The translations under genes and the position numbers were made by a program. The notes below the pieces were generated by a model, which ran no database searches, was not told the DNA's origin, and was given only the letters and a program-made list of their open reading frames with translations. Positions 35,136 to 46,730 of a stretch of DNA of 64,000 nucleotides are shown piece after piece; positions within the stretch are counted from its first letter, which is position 1; every line of letters starts with the position of its first letter. Source of the stretch: Daedaleopsis sinensis (lineage: Eukaryota > Basidiomycota > Agaricomycetes > Polyporales > Polyporaceae). The stretch is taken from the NCBI GenBank assembly GCA_033807695.1, contig CM066303.1, positions 1,364,001 through 1,428,000 on the forward strand, in the 5' to 3' direction.

Positions 35136-36698
35136 ATGCACGCCGAACTCCCCGCCGCCTCGATCCTCGCCTCGATCCTCGTCCTTGTCCCTACGCCATG
35201 GCACTGGCGCGCTGGAAACGTCGCCACGCTAGCCATGATTGTCTGGCTCTTTGCCGTTAATGTCATATACGCCGTCGACTCCCTCATTTGGAGCCATACC
35301 GTTGCAAAGGTTGCTCTCGTTTGGTGCGATATCAGTGCGTGTCCCCTGAACTTGTGAGTCGCGTTTGTACTGATGCCGCTCTAGCTACGAAGATTCTCAT
35401 TGGAGCGAACATCGCTCTCCCCGCCGCATGCATGTGTGTATGCATTCACCTGGAGCAAGTCGCCTCGGTCCGCCAAGCCCTCACGACGTACGGGCAGAAG
35501 AGACGGAGACAGATCATAGAGGTCTTTTTCTGTTACCTGATGCCGATGATTTGGATGGGCCTTCGTGAGTCGCGTTCCATTTTATCATTCCACTACGTCG
35601 CCGACCCCCTCTTCCAGACTACATCGTTCAAGGCCATCGCTTCGATATCATCGAAGAGTTCGGATGTCGACCATCCGTCTACGTCTCCATCCCCGCCATC
35701 TTCCTGATGTGGGTCCCGTCCCTCATCATGTCCTTTGTCGCACTCGTTTTTGCTGGTACGTCTGTTTGTGTCTTTGACCACTTTCCCCCTGTTTACTCAA
35801 GTACCCATTCTCAGCTCTCGCGTTATCCCACTTCTTGCGTCGGCGTGTCACCTTCGCAAAACATCTCGAGAACTCTAACTCGGGACTCAACAGCTCGCGC
35901 TACATGCGCCTCATGCTCCTCGCCCTCTTCGAGATGTTCGCCAGCGCGGGCGCGGTTTCCGCCACGCTCGGCTTCTCCGTTATCTGGGACATGCGCCCCT
36001 GGACGAACTGGGCGGATGTGCACTGGGACTTCGGCCGTATCGACACGTTCCCGACGCTGTTCCTGCCCCCCTTCATCTACCGGTTCTACTACGTCTGCTG
36101 GTGGATCGCCCCAGTGTCCGCATACATCTTCTGCGCGTTCTTCGCGTTCGGCCAGGAGGCGACCAACGAGTACCGCACGTGGGCACTCTGGGTGTGGAGG
36201 AACGTCTTGAGGCGCCAGCCGAAGATGAGCAAGGGTGTCAAGATGACGTCGTCCGGATTCGTCCCCGCATTCAATCTCCCTTCTCCCCCTCCGAGGTATG
36301 TCGTCTCCCAATTGTGTTCCCTCCCATGTGTCTCATTTTCCATACTATGCAGGTCGACGTTCGGTTTCGATCAACACCTGTCCTTTGCTTCCCTTCCAAC
36401 GATCAACATCTCCAGTGGTGAGCTGAGCCCAACCACGCCAGACAGTGTGAAGACACCGATCGACCACGTCGATGGGAAAATGCTCAGTGAGCATTCCAAA
36501 GAGGACAAGATTCTCGTTGGGGCGCCGATCGTCGTCTATGGTGGCGACGACGACCTACCTTCATACTATGCCGCCTCCAGACCGAGCTCGCGGCCACGTT
36601 CCTTTGCCCCTCCTACGCAAGTCGTTCCAACAGACGTTGATCCGTCTTCAGAGTATGACATCCACGAGCTCACGAACGACGAGCCTCACGCTATCTAA
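35136..36698 (+). CDS. STE3-type pheromone receptor 1
   Basis: Five exons (35136-35334, 35385-35564, 35618-35755, 35815-36295, 36353-36698) give 447 residues. Fungal pheromone-receptor landmarks follow in order: LVPTPWHWRAGNVATL (helix 1 / first loop), VWCDITTKILIGANIALPAACMC (helix 3), HYIVQGHRFDIIEEFGCRPS (second extracellular loop), SRYMRLMLLAL, RPWTNWADVHWDFGRID, and helix 7 YIFCAFFAFGQEATNEY. A serine/proline-rich cytoplasmic tail follows. STE3-like G-protein-coupled receptors bind farnesylated pheromones of compatible partners and drive nuclear migration and clamp formation. Start chosen at the first ATG of the conserved reading frame (MHAELPAASIL); the upstream in-frame extension has only GTG. 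The nearest pheromone gene is at 37503. Confidence 0.93.
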
Positions 36699-37502
36699 GC
36701 CAATGGCCGACTCCTCACTTATACACGACGCCCTCCTAATGTTCCCTTCGATGTCCGCTTCCTCATTCCATGCCAATCGCCTTGTAGCCGTACTGATATA
36801 CCTTTCATCGTAGCTAACTCACTCACTGTATCTTATACTTATCACCCAATGGCATCATCACTTTTGCACGTCCCTCACAGCGTGGTGGAATGAGAGCCCA
36901 TATTGCTGAACGTACAGAGCGAGGTCGCGTCGACTCTGGAGACACCCTTAGAAACATTTGTGAACTCATGTCGAAGTATCGGCCGTGCCGGTTAGGACCG
37001 TAGACTGAGCCCAAACACTCCCAAATAGGGTGTTTGGCTCTATTTGTACACCATATGGTCCCTCAGCGGCCCTCTGGCCCGGCCCAGTAACTTACGTAGG
37101 TCGACATGTTTCGACCCCAGAATTCTGTATCCTCACCATAACACGGATCTATGTCAAGAGCCATTACTAGCCACGGAGCTTGAGGCTGGTCGGATAATGC
37201 TGATCACACGAATAGGGCCAAGAATGGCCGGCGACGTCGGAGGCTTCTCACCATGGCCACCCTCCTGTCATTGTGCGCTCCTCTCGAACAAAGCATGGAT
37301 ACTACTCCGCTAACACATCAGACATTCTCGCCCATAAAACGTTAGGGCATGTGTTTGTGCGAGGCCTTATTGTTGGACAATAAGAGTTGAAGATGTGTTA
37401 AGTAGACGGGCGGGATCTTCGTGATCAATAATTTCCTCGCCCAATCCGCCCGTCCAGTTCTGCTACACACACTCGTTCACGCACCAGACCCTCCGTGACC
37501 CC
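36699..37502. other. Intergenic region
   Basis: Between receptor 1 and pheromone gene 2. A short palindrome-like AAACACTCCCAAATAGGGTGTTT stretch is at about 37013-37036. No gene seen. Confidence 0.5.
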
Positions 37503-37691
37503 ATGGACGACTTCACTACCTTCTCCACTAGCGCGTCCGACGCTATCTTTGATCCCTCCGAACCGACGCCGTCGCAATCTGCGTCTTCCACACGAGAGCG
37601 CACCTCCATTCACGCTCTCGCTACCACCGTCCCTGTCAACGAGGACCATACAGCGAGCGAATATAGCGCTGCATATTGCATTATTGCATGA
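37503..37691 (+). CDS. Mating pheromone precursor 2
   Basis: Single exon, 62 residues, MDDFTTFSTSASD... ending SAAYCIIA. It has the MDxFTxF start and a C-terminal CIIA CaaX box for farnesylation. An EDH site 10 residues before the cysteine fits the usual charged processing site. It lies 0.8 kb downstream of receptor 1 in the same direction. The tail resembles that of pheromone 1 (AYC/FYC before a V/I-I-A end). As in other B loci, a precursor usually does not activate the receptor of its own allele, so the pairing with receptor 1 is positional only. Confidence 0.92.
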   Translation: MDDFTTFSTSASDAIFDPSEPTPSQSASSTRERTSIHALATTVPVNEDHTASEYSAAYCIIA

Positions 37692-38931
37692 CGTCCATCC
37701 GCGATCCAGACATTTCGTCGGTAAGCGCTCTATACCATGCTCGCGATCGAACATGTCTAACAAGATTGTATAGTCCAGAAACCTCAACTTTCTTCGTTTC
37801 CTCCTCTAACCAACGATCATTCCCTCGCGTCTCCGTATTTATGCGGCAACACTATACTACGCCTGAGCCCCACACCCTCTTTCAACGCGTTCGCGTCACC
37901 CATCCCGCTCCCTCTACTCTCTTTCCCTCCGACCAGTGCTGCATATTGCGTCCCGTCTTAGTGTAGTATATTTATCCATAAATAGTGTATCTATGCGACG
38001 GGTCGTAGATCGGTTGTATCCCTAGGGCTATCCATGCGAATTGTATCATCAGCCTTTTCGACATTGCAATTCTCCGAGTGTCTGCTCAATCGCACCAGTG
38101 CTAAGTAGCCTAGTAACGGGGGCCAAGTAGTGTTGAATGGTCTAATCACTGGCACATAGTGAACAACTTTGCTAGATGAGCCGTATTGTCACAAGCTTTG
38201 CAGCTTGAAGTCGAGCTGGCGTATTACGTCCTTCTTGATCAAGTTGAACGTGGACAATGCACGAGCTGCTATAGAGTTGCTCGCTGTATACGAGCCAGTC
38301 TCAGATCTCAGAGGATGCATCACTTTCTCCTGCCGTACATCATGAGTCATGTCGCCATCGCTTCAAGCATGCGGGCAATTAGCGACTGCGAGAAGCCTGG
38401 CGACGCAAGATAGCACGCGCACAGTCAACGGGGGAGGGAAAGTCGTCAGGAAGAAGCGGTTCAAGCGACGCAGGCCCACGCAAGGCAGATAGATATAAGG
38501 AAGAGAGAACCCTTCGTCTAGATTGCGCCAATCGTGATATGGTTTCATTGCTACAAGGATACACGGTAGTACAGAACGAAGACGAGACAAGGAAGGAACG
38601 TGGGGGTGCGACAAGTCAAGAACGAGCGAGGGACGCAGTGCGCAGCACCGAATAGATACCACTGCAACGCAATCATAAATATGTGGCCAAGGTATAACAG
38701 GCAAAGCGTACTCACAGACATACATAGATGATAATAATAGAACGAATAACCGGGCAATCGATACAGGGCGGTCTTGACGAAGGGAACGAAGAGTCGAGGA
38801 GCTGCAGGATACTTAGTGTTAGCACGGCGGTATATGTCAAGACGAGCGGAAGCACAAACATTCTAGGGCACATAGCAGGACAGAACGACCGACCACATTC
38901 ATGGTCGGTGCACAGAGTCGACGATTTCTGG
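37692..38931. other. Intergenic region
   Basis: No gene found between pheromone genes 2 and 3; sequence is moderately AT-rich with short frames only. Confidence 0.5.
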
Positions 38932-39096
38932 TCAGGCGATGACACAGAAAAAGTGGCCGGTCGCGGTTCCAGACGAGTGTTCGAACTCGACCGGGAGCGA
39001 TTGGGAAGATGCGTCGTCGGGGGAGTCAACGGCAGAGATGAAGAGAGAGTCCTCTTCAGAGAGTGCGGGCATGGTGAATATGTCCATGAGATCCAT
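38932..39096 (-). CDS. Mating pheromone precursor 3 (very short gene)
   Basis: A 54-codon frame on the minus strand, missed by a 60-residue length cut. It starts MDLMDIFTMPALSEED and ends EHSSGTATGHFFCVIA followed by TGA. The MD-I-F-T start, acidic middle (SAVDSPDD), EH processing site 11 residues before the cysteine, and CVIA CaaX box fit the family in every respect. The last ten residues (ATGHFFCVIA) are identical to those of pheromone 4 at 41491-41321, which confirms it. If translation starts at the second ATG (39087) the product is 51 residues and begins MDIFT, closer to the family start. It lies between receptors 1 and 2. Confidence 0.88.
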   Translation of the reverse strand: MDLMDIFTMPALSEEDSLFISAVDSPDDASSQSLPVEFEHSSGTATGHFFCVIA

Positions 39097-39582
39097 GTGG
39101 GGCAACTGAGCGGGTAGACGTCGGTGAGGGCAATTGTGACTGTCGATGAGGATATATGCTCAGAGAGGGCAGCGTTGCGAATGCGAACGGTGAGCGTGCA
39201 CGAGGAGGTGAACGTGAGCGCAAGAAGTGAGGACACGAAAACCTGGCTGATCCTTATAGATCAGTATAGGAGGGGGAGAGGACTGCGCCAGAAGGGAACA
39301 ATGAGCAGCTGAATATCTGAAAGGGGGGACAATTGCTTACAAGCCTCGGCCGAGCACTCTGTGGGTATCGGAGCGACGACAATGAGCAGGCTAGAGCTGA
39401 TGTTACGGAATGAGACCCGGGTTGACGTTGAGCGCATAGTACTCAGTGCTCAAGTACTCAGTCGCTGCTTACCAGTATTGTTGTCGAAGTAAGCAGGCAG
39501 AAGAGTTTCGTCGAAGGTTTGCGTCAAGTATGTAGCCCAAAGTTTGTCCTTATTTGGCCACCTTCTCGAGCCCAAAGATTAC
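39097..39582. other. Intergenic region
   Basis: Promoter side of pheromone gene 3; leads into the repeat element. No gene seen. Confidence 0.5.
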
Positions 39583-40289
39583 CAAGCGGAGGACCCCCGA
39601 CATATACGCCAGATGCCTGATGACATTTCCGGACCTCGAGGGGGGTCCTGAACCTGATGCCAACGGACAAATTTGACCTTTCGGCGGCGGGATGCCTGGT
39701 GAAATGGTCCGGACGACCTGGCCGGACAACCTCGAGGCCTGATCCCAGGCTATGCTCCCGGACGTACCGGCCTGCCGAGACCGGCGGTTAGTATATGAGA
39801 GCAAGTATATGTGAAGTACAGTAAGTAGGAATTACTTAGTGTCTATAGCCTCGGCCATCAATATTCAATATTCAATACTAGTCAAAGTAGTAATGGGACC
39901 GGCAAGACATTTGCCGCTGGAACACAAGAACGGGCGGCAACATTCCGGCGATGACCGGCCACGACTGCCAAACTCCCTGACTTCAATTGTGAGCTGAACA
40001 TAGTATCTGGCTTGGTTAGAGAGGGCTCTGTGCTCGACCTGGAAGCACAATGAGTGTGCTCCAACGAAATTGAGCTCCAGGAAGGCCTGATTCCGGCGGT
40101 CCGGACGAAAATTGCGGCACAGGAGGCCTGATCCAAGGATCCGGACAAAATTTGGCGCAACGCCCGGAGGCCTGGTGTTTTCCGGACATAAACGGCCAAA
40201 ATTGGGGCCTGATGCCCCGGACAATTTTTGGCCGTTTTGGAAAATCGGGATCAGGCATTTGGCTGATATGTCGGGGGTCCTCCAAGCGG
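39583..40289. repeat. Repeat element with imperfect terminal inverted repeats
   Basis: A stretch at 39583-39625 (GGAGGACCCCCGACATAT, then CCAGATGCCTGATG) recurs reverse-complemented at about 40247-40287, bracketing about 0.7 kb. Inside, 40085-40260 holds about four degenerate direct units of roughly 38-50 bp built on GGCCTGAT-n-TCCGGAC-n-AAAATT-n-GG; related pieces occur in the left half (39640-39760). No coding frame with motifs. It resembles a foldback or MITE-like non-autonomous element. Target-site duplications were not identified. Confidence 0.65.
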
Positions 40290-41320
40290 TCGCGGATTTC
40301 CAAATGTAGACGCCCGGTATGGCATTTGACCCGAAATGTACGTAATTGTGTGAGTACCAAGTAAGGTAAATACCGGTACCGGAGCCGAGCGCCCATTATA
40401 ATATGCATCCAGACGAACTTATTTTCTATTGTTCCTCCAAGGAGGCTCCTCCCTGGCTCCTCCTCTGGTCCTCCAATGTCCTCATCTCAAGGTCGTCTTA
40501 TTCGTGAAACTTATCCGGCCTAATTGTGTAGTACGATACCCGACCCACACTGGCGGTGTATCAGGCACTGGCCCGAATCCGAAATACTAACGGTGGTAGT
40601 CAGGCCCGATGGGTGCACGAACTTTGGTGGATTTGTCTCTTGAACTTGAACGACTCGCAAAAATAACCACGGCCCTAGTGGAGCTTTGTCTGACTAGCGT
40701 AGCATGGGACCGATGCTAGGATTGCAATTGGTTAGCTAATTGTTGCTGCCAGTGGGCCCGCCGCTAGGTGAGAGGTTTGACCAGTCCGAGTCGGATGTTG
40801 TCAGTTACTTGCTAGAGCTTACTTCATCTTCACTGACGTGCCCGAATCCCGGGCCAAGTGTTATGATGACATTGTTACATTGACTTTAGAACCTGTTCTA
40901 CAAAATACCACACTAGCGTATACAGTTCTCGTGCCGATACTGGTCGTACATCTTGTTGTAGTTAGGGATGATATAAGGAGCGTAGGGGTTAAAACCGAAG
41001 GTCAACTAAACGAATCGATGTAATAAAAGCAACATAGATATCAAACTCGAAGAATAAATAATTCGGCCGCGAAGAGATAAATAAGCTGCTCATCGGATCA
41101 AGCAGTCCAGGAGTGAAGGAGAGGCAACGCAGGATGCGAAGTGTCGAAGGGCGATATGCAGCGAATAAGTGACGCATAAACAATGTCCTGCTCTGTGAGC
41201 GAACTCGAAGATGGTCCGTAACCATCCCCGTCAGACTGCCAGGCGAAGCTATGACAGGGGATTGTGCGACGGTGAGGATTCCGGCTCCCTAACCATTTGT
41301 GTGAATAGCTCACCAGTGGC
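40290..41320. other. Intergenic region
   Basis: Between the repeat element and pheromone gene 4; no gene seen. Confidence 0.5.
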
Positions 41321-41491
41321 TCATGCGATCACGCAGAAAAAATGCCCTGTGGCACCATTCCGCTGGTGCTCGAAACTGACAGGAACGGGAAGGTTGGGAG
41401 GCTGCTCCAAAGACGAGGAGGAGTTCGTGGCTGTTGAAGTTGCATCCGCTCCGAGAGACAGAGCGTCGAAATCGAAGTCGAAAGAGTCCAT
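41321..41491 (-). CDS. Mating pheromone precursor 4
   Basis: Single exon, 56 residues, starting MDSFDFDFDALSLGAD and ending FEHQRNGATGHFFCVIA. The start codon at 41491 is chosen because it gives the canonical MDSF; the longer upstream frame has no homology. The EH site 11 residues before the cysteine and the CVIA box indicate processing to a farnesylated peptide. Its tail is nearly the same as that of pheromone 3 (HSSGTATGHFFCVIA against HQRNGATGHFFCVIA). The mature peptides may therefore share receptor specificity, with differences near the N-terminus. Confidence 0.92.
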   Translation of the reverse strand: MDSFDFDFDALSLGADATSTATNSSSSLEQPPNLPVPVSFEHQRNGATGHFFCVIA

Positions 41492-42719
41492 TGGTGGTAT
41501 CGAAGGCCTTGCGGCGAGGATGAGAAGCCCGGGGGCAGAGGGGCAATGAGAGCGGTTGGTGGATGGGTTGTCAGGTGGCTGGGGTATACAGCGGGCATGC
41601 TGTCCGCTGAGGTCGGTTATATAGGCTAGTGAATCCGGGTTCGCGCGTGGCTGGGTTTTATTGTTGAGCAACTCGCAATGCGCTTGAGGGCACGATGAAG
41701 TGGCCGGACTCAGATATGGGGTACAGGAGCCATAAATGCAGCAAGCAAGCGGTTAGCTGGGATCCTCCCTTCATGGTCTAATGAGGGCTTGTGCTCGTGC
41801 TTGGAGTTGTTGCAGAAGGTCCGTGACAACGTCCGACCCGGGCCTCAGAGCGCTTGTTTCCGATCATCGCCGAGACGGGAGGGCCACTACTAGTACTTAT
41901 TGTCACTCCCTACATCGACTGCAGCGAGTTTTGTTATATATGTTCTCACCAATGATAATATTAATAGTGGCAGAGCAGCTCAAGAGCAGCTTGTTTCTCC
42001 CCATTGTACAGCGATAAACGCCACTGCAACTCATTTGGGTTGAGTTCAACAAGTGGCGTATTAGTGAGTCACGAACACGAGTGAACAACGAGTGAACGGT
42101 TCCAGCGTTTTAGCAGATCTGAATCCCTTCAGGGCAGTGCGTATCCCTAATTCTCAGCATAACCTGTTAAGGGGAGATCAGCATTCTCCTGTGCACGTAG
42201 TCGCCCCAATATTCGCGCCGAGAGCCTGGACTAGTAGCTACTTCAATCATACTATGAGGCAGCATGAATCAAATTTGCCCAGAATGATGAAGAAGAATGA
42301 TATGGTACCACTCAAGTAACGCATAAAGCCTGCTCAGCACGTACGAAGCCTTCAACCCCCCCCCCAACGCCAGCTCGTCCCTCTCACCTTGATAGACCAG
42401 TGCCTCCGATAATCCAGGACTTGCACACTTCAGCCTGAGCCCGTACGCATCAGACTTGCATATTACTTGTCGGAAGATGTCATCGCTGGACCTAGGGCCT
42501 GTTGACTACACCACTCAGACACGTACGCATTGATCGAATGGGTACACACCTATCTATAAGGTGAAATCCACTTAATAGAACAGACGGAGTTAGCTGACAC
42601 ACAAACGCATTTGTGTCAGGCAGAAACCTATTCGCAAGGCGAGCTGCAATGTATCGCTCATGTCGAGGAGTATAGCTCACATAGTCACTACCAGTTCTGA
42701 ACAGCAACCAGTATAGTAT
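41492..42719. other. Intergenic region
   Basis: No gene supported. A run of ten Cs occurs near 42357-42366. Confidence 0.5.
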
Positions 42720-43345
42720 ACACACTCCCTGGCCAGGGGACGATCCGTCGGCCAGAGAGTGTGTCCTAGTAACTTCGCGGGCCCCTCCCACGTTCGTTTC
42801 GCAATGGTCCGTCCTCAAATTTGGCCAACCGCCGGTACTGTGTATTCGACGTTAGTTTGTAACGACATTGATAATCAAAATAACTTCTACTGACTTCTTT
42901 CACAAGGTGCTGAACTTGCTGTAAAGTCTGTCACGGAGGCGCTCGGAGCGCGACCGTTACGTGCCATGTTGCGCCATCAATGATGCCATCAACGCAATCC
43001 GCCGTGGCCCTTTGAACGCCCGACCGACGGTCGAAACTGGGGGGTCGCGCGACGCACCGACGTCGCCGACACGTCCCCTTCAATATGCACGCGCGTCCCA
43101 TTCATACGAACCTCCTCGCAGGAGTGTTCTTTACCGCTCGTGCGCCTGCACATCTCACCCAAGCCGGCGGGATGCCTCGGAAGGGATGTTTCACCTCCGG
43201 GTACCTGCCGACGGCTTGTCCGGGTGCGCGGGCGCGACCTCCGTCCGGTGCTCTCCCGCGGGCCAATCCCTCTCGTCGTACAGCACAGCCGCTCCCCTGG
43301 CACACAGATCGTCCTAGTAGAACGGTCTCTGGCCAGGGAGTGTGT
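42720..43345. repeat. 17-bp perfect inverted repeat pair
   Basis: ACACACTCCCTGGCCAG at 42720-42736 is matched by its exact reverse complement at 43329-43345, enclosing about 0.6 kb with a GC-rich, CpG-rich inner part (about 42940-43290). Partial extra copies (GGCCAGAGAGTGTGT at 42750) sit nearby. This could be the termini of a small non-autonomous DNA element. Confidence 0.5.
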
Positions 43346-43378
43346 GGACGGCTCGCAACCAAACCGAGGTGTTGGAAG

Positions 43379-43985
43379 TGACCTTCCTACTGGCCAAAGA
43401 GACCGCCCTGAATCACTCTATTGCCAATATTCAATTGAACTATCTGCACTTCTTACCGTGGCTGCACACGGTGCTCAACAAGCACAAGGACGAGCTGAGA
43501 GGGCCGCGGTGCAAGCACTGAACCTGCTAGACAAGAATTATATCATGCCCCACGGCACGCATATTGAAGAGATACAGAACACACTCGTGAGCGACGGGAT
43601 TGAATCGCATGTGAATGACTCACGAGCCGTGATCTTGCCAGAGGATGATTGCTTCGGTGATCGGTTCGGTTGTCTCTCTCGCCACTAGTGCGAACATGTT
43701 CAACATCGAAGTATCAGCGCACATGTCCGAAGCACAACAGGAGTGGGTCTATGGCGACGAATTGAGCGAAGGCGTCCATAGGAAGATCGAGGAAGAGATG
43801 GAGACCGTGTGCGCGGCTGCGCAAAACGTACGCCGCGGAGTGTGCGCGAGGGTGGAGATTGATGATGCCCTGTTGCACACAAAGGCACCCATGGTCGTAA
43901 CAAGCAGCGGATACAAGACACGCGATCGCGGTCTCCCAGTGGAGCTTGTCGGTAGTGATCTGGACGACGTCGAGAAGTTATGGAA
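43379..43985 (+). pseudogene. Possible gene relic of unknown identity
   Basis: Coding-like frames follow each other on the plus strand with frame changes. One reads VTFLLAKETALNHSIANIQL and continues to a stop after the RCKH region. The next runs MPHGTHIEEIQNTLVSDG and ILPEDDCFGDR. A third starts at about 43694 (MFNIEVSAHMSEAQQEWVYG) and runs to VEKLWKNL. Amino-acid composition looks like protein rather than random translation, but breaks between frames lack good splice sites. I do not recognise the family. Confidence 0.3.
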
Positions 43986-45116
43986 GAACTTACATACTAT
44001 AGCATCATCTACATGCAACCGAGGAGCCAGCCGGAGTCGCAGGTTGAGGGCCCCAGAACTGTGCAGTATACAGAGAGGGAGCTTGGACCTGCACCCCGTT
44101 CTAGCGGGTCGTGGAATACCGTACAGGCCGACCTGGCGGATAAGCCTGGAGCAGAAGTTGAAGGACCCGGAGATAAGGAAGCCCGCTGGACCTCGTCAAG
44201 CAAGGGCTCCGGATATCTGGCCTCTCGGAAGCAGCGTCCACTAGGAAAGAGCTATACAACTCCCATTTAGCTTAGTAGGAGAAGTCTTATACGTTGATGA
44301 GACGGCCACTGGCACACATGCTCTTGCTGATCCTACGTAGTTTGAAGTCTTGATGTACGAGTATGTATATCTGACAACCACATGAGTACTGCAGCATTGC
44401 ATCTCAAAGGGAAATTCGCAGTTGGCATCACCTGAGTAGAATGTAGTAATCGGCGAGCTCCGAGAGGTAGGCTAGATGTCCGCCGCGTCCTTTGCAAGTT
44501 GTACTAGTACTACCACTTCCGAATCCGAGAGAAAGCAGTGGGCGGAGTCCATACATTCAACATAACATTGAAGAGTATCCCATACGGGGCTGGTCAACGG
44601 ACGATGAGAAGAACTATGGATGGAGAGGCCATGGGAGGAGGAGGAAGTGCGGCGAGCGTGGGTAGCCTAGGCAGTCACACTGACAGTCACGCTAGCGCTT
44701 ACTATCACGAGGTCCTACATGTACAGTCTATTCTGAAAATGTAAGACAACTCCCGTGCTCCGAGAGGCCTCAGGAGTAAACATTACAGGCCTGTAGAATC
44801 ACCCAAGATGACCAGATCGCAACATGCCCTACACAAACCAAACGTGCAGATAACTCTCCGTTCTAAGGACTTATATGCGGACGCGAAGGCTGCGCACATG
44901 ACACTGTCATCATGTTATAAAGAGTCTAGCAATACATGACGGATGGACGTTCTAGACGTCCACAAGGATACACGATGACGGAAACTACTACGTGCGAGTC
45001 GTAATCTGCATACCAGAAGCGTGAGAAAGTACGAAGAGACAGCTACATAATACATTTAGGGTCGTTGGAGGAGGGACAAGGGTGGGACGATATCAAGCAT
45101 CGAGGTACGTGGCGTA
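43986..45116. other. Intergenic region
   Basis: Downstream of receptor 2; no gene supported. Confidence 0.45.
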
Positions 45117-46730
45117 TCATACGATGCGCTCGCTGTGCGCGTAGTGCGAAATGATGGACGTGTTGTCGTGGTCGTGGTCGCCCACGACTAGCGCGGGCGG
45201 GGGCGAGACAAGGGTCGGTGTCGTGGGCGTCGACGGCTGTGCGTGCGAGAAGCTCGAGGACCGAGGCTGGTATGGAGGTGCTGTGTCGTCGTGTGGGCGC
45301 GTTGTCGAAGTCGTGGAGTCGTGGGCTTTTTCTTGGTCGTCCGGGACGACGTGCCCGTAGAATGATACGATGGACGACGCTGACGTCTGCGCGCCGGGGG
45401 AGCTGGGATATGAGAGGCGGGTGGTCTCCTTTGCGGTGGTGGGGGTGTACGGCTCGTCGGGCTGGGTGGACGAAAGAGAGGCAAAGGCGCCGAACCGGGG
45501 CGGCTTGGGGAAGCTGGACGCGGATCTATACATGGAATCGGTCAGATACCACGGCAGACATTTGGCAGGGACAAAGACGAACCCGAGAGGAGTGAAGGAG
45601 TTGTCTTTCAGAGCTTTGGAGCCCTTCGGAGGAGCAGGACGCAAACGTAGGACCTTTTCCCTGAACCAGATGAGGTAGGTCCCGTACTCGATGAGCGCGT
45701 CGCGACCGAAGGCGAAGAATGCGAAGAACATGTATGCCGTGGCGGGGATCGTCCACCAGAGGAAGTATGTCCATGACAGGACGGTCGATGGAATGAGGAT
45801 TACAGGGAAGCGGTTGATGTTGAGCCAGTTCGAGTGAACGTCAGCCCACCCGGTCCACGGGCGAAGGCCGTGCTGGTAGTTGAATGACAAGGTGAGAGCG
45901 AACACGACGAGGTTCCATATCATGAGCGCAAGAGACATCGCCATCAGGCGGAAGTAGCGCGAGGGTGTTAAGCCGGTGTTTGATGCAGCGAGATGACGGG
46001 CAAAAGTTGCACGTCGCTTGAAGAAGTGGAAGAACGCCATTGCTACACAAAATAGATGTGAGGTTGTAGCGCGAGCAGGGATATGATTTGTGGGAGCGTA
46101 CCTCCAAGGATGAAAGTGCCGAAACAGAGCAGAATCGGGATGAACCAGATCAAAAAGAATTCGGGCAGCGAGACGTAAGTCGTCGGCTGGCACCCGAACC
46201 GTTGGACTATGTCGAAACGGTGCCCTTGCACGATGTAGTCTGAGGAGAATTAGTCGGACAAAGTAGCATGTAGGACTTGCGAAGACGTACGAAGAGCCAT
46301 CTGAAGCAAAGGTAGGCCAACGCAGAGTGCGATATCTGACAGCATCTTGCGACGCTTGTCCCAGTGCGATGTCTTGACGTGTCTGACGGCGGCGATACCC
46401 TCAAGCCGCAGAGCAAGACAAAAGCACGAGGCAGGGATGGCCATGTTTGCCCCAATGACAAGCTTAGAGACTGACCCCAAAAGATAAGGATCATAACATT
46501 GGGCGAGAGGGAACAACGAGAGACTTACTGATGTCGCACCAAATCTTCAATTTGATCTCGATGTTGTCGTACCATTCGATCACGTTGACGCCATGGGCAA
46601 CGTTGAGTAGAAAGAGCCATGCAATGAGAGAAAGGGTGGGGATGTTACGCGCCCGCCAGTGCCCAGGTAGAGGCACTAGAACGAGGATGGCGGCGAGGAA
46701 TGAAGCGAAGGCCCGGGGAGCAGCAGACAT
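45117..46730 (-). CDS. STE3-type pheromone receptor 2
   Basis: Exons 46730-46529, 46470-46291, 46239-46102 and 46042-45117 (202/180/138/926 nt) give 481 residues. Landmarks: SFLAAILVLVPLPGHWRARN, IWCDI then SKLVIGANMAIPASC, HYIVQGHRFDIVQRFGCQPT, SRYFRLMAMSL, LRPWTGWADVHSN, AYMFFAFFAFGRDALIEY. The cytoplasmic tail is long and serine/threonine/proline-rich with histidine-aspartate runs near the end (VVGDHDHDN) and stops at HSERIV. It is the only receptor on the minus strand and faces away from receptor 3, with which it shares a 1.2-kb promoter interval (46731-47901). Start taken at MSAAPRAF; the upstream in-frame extension begins with TTG only. Confidence 0.93.

Noticed and set aside
43733..43795. 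Minus-strand mini-frame starting MDAF, like a pheromone start
   Set aside because: It ends without a CaaX box (its only cysteine is six residues from the end), so the start motif is coincidence.
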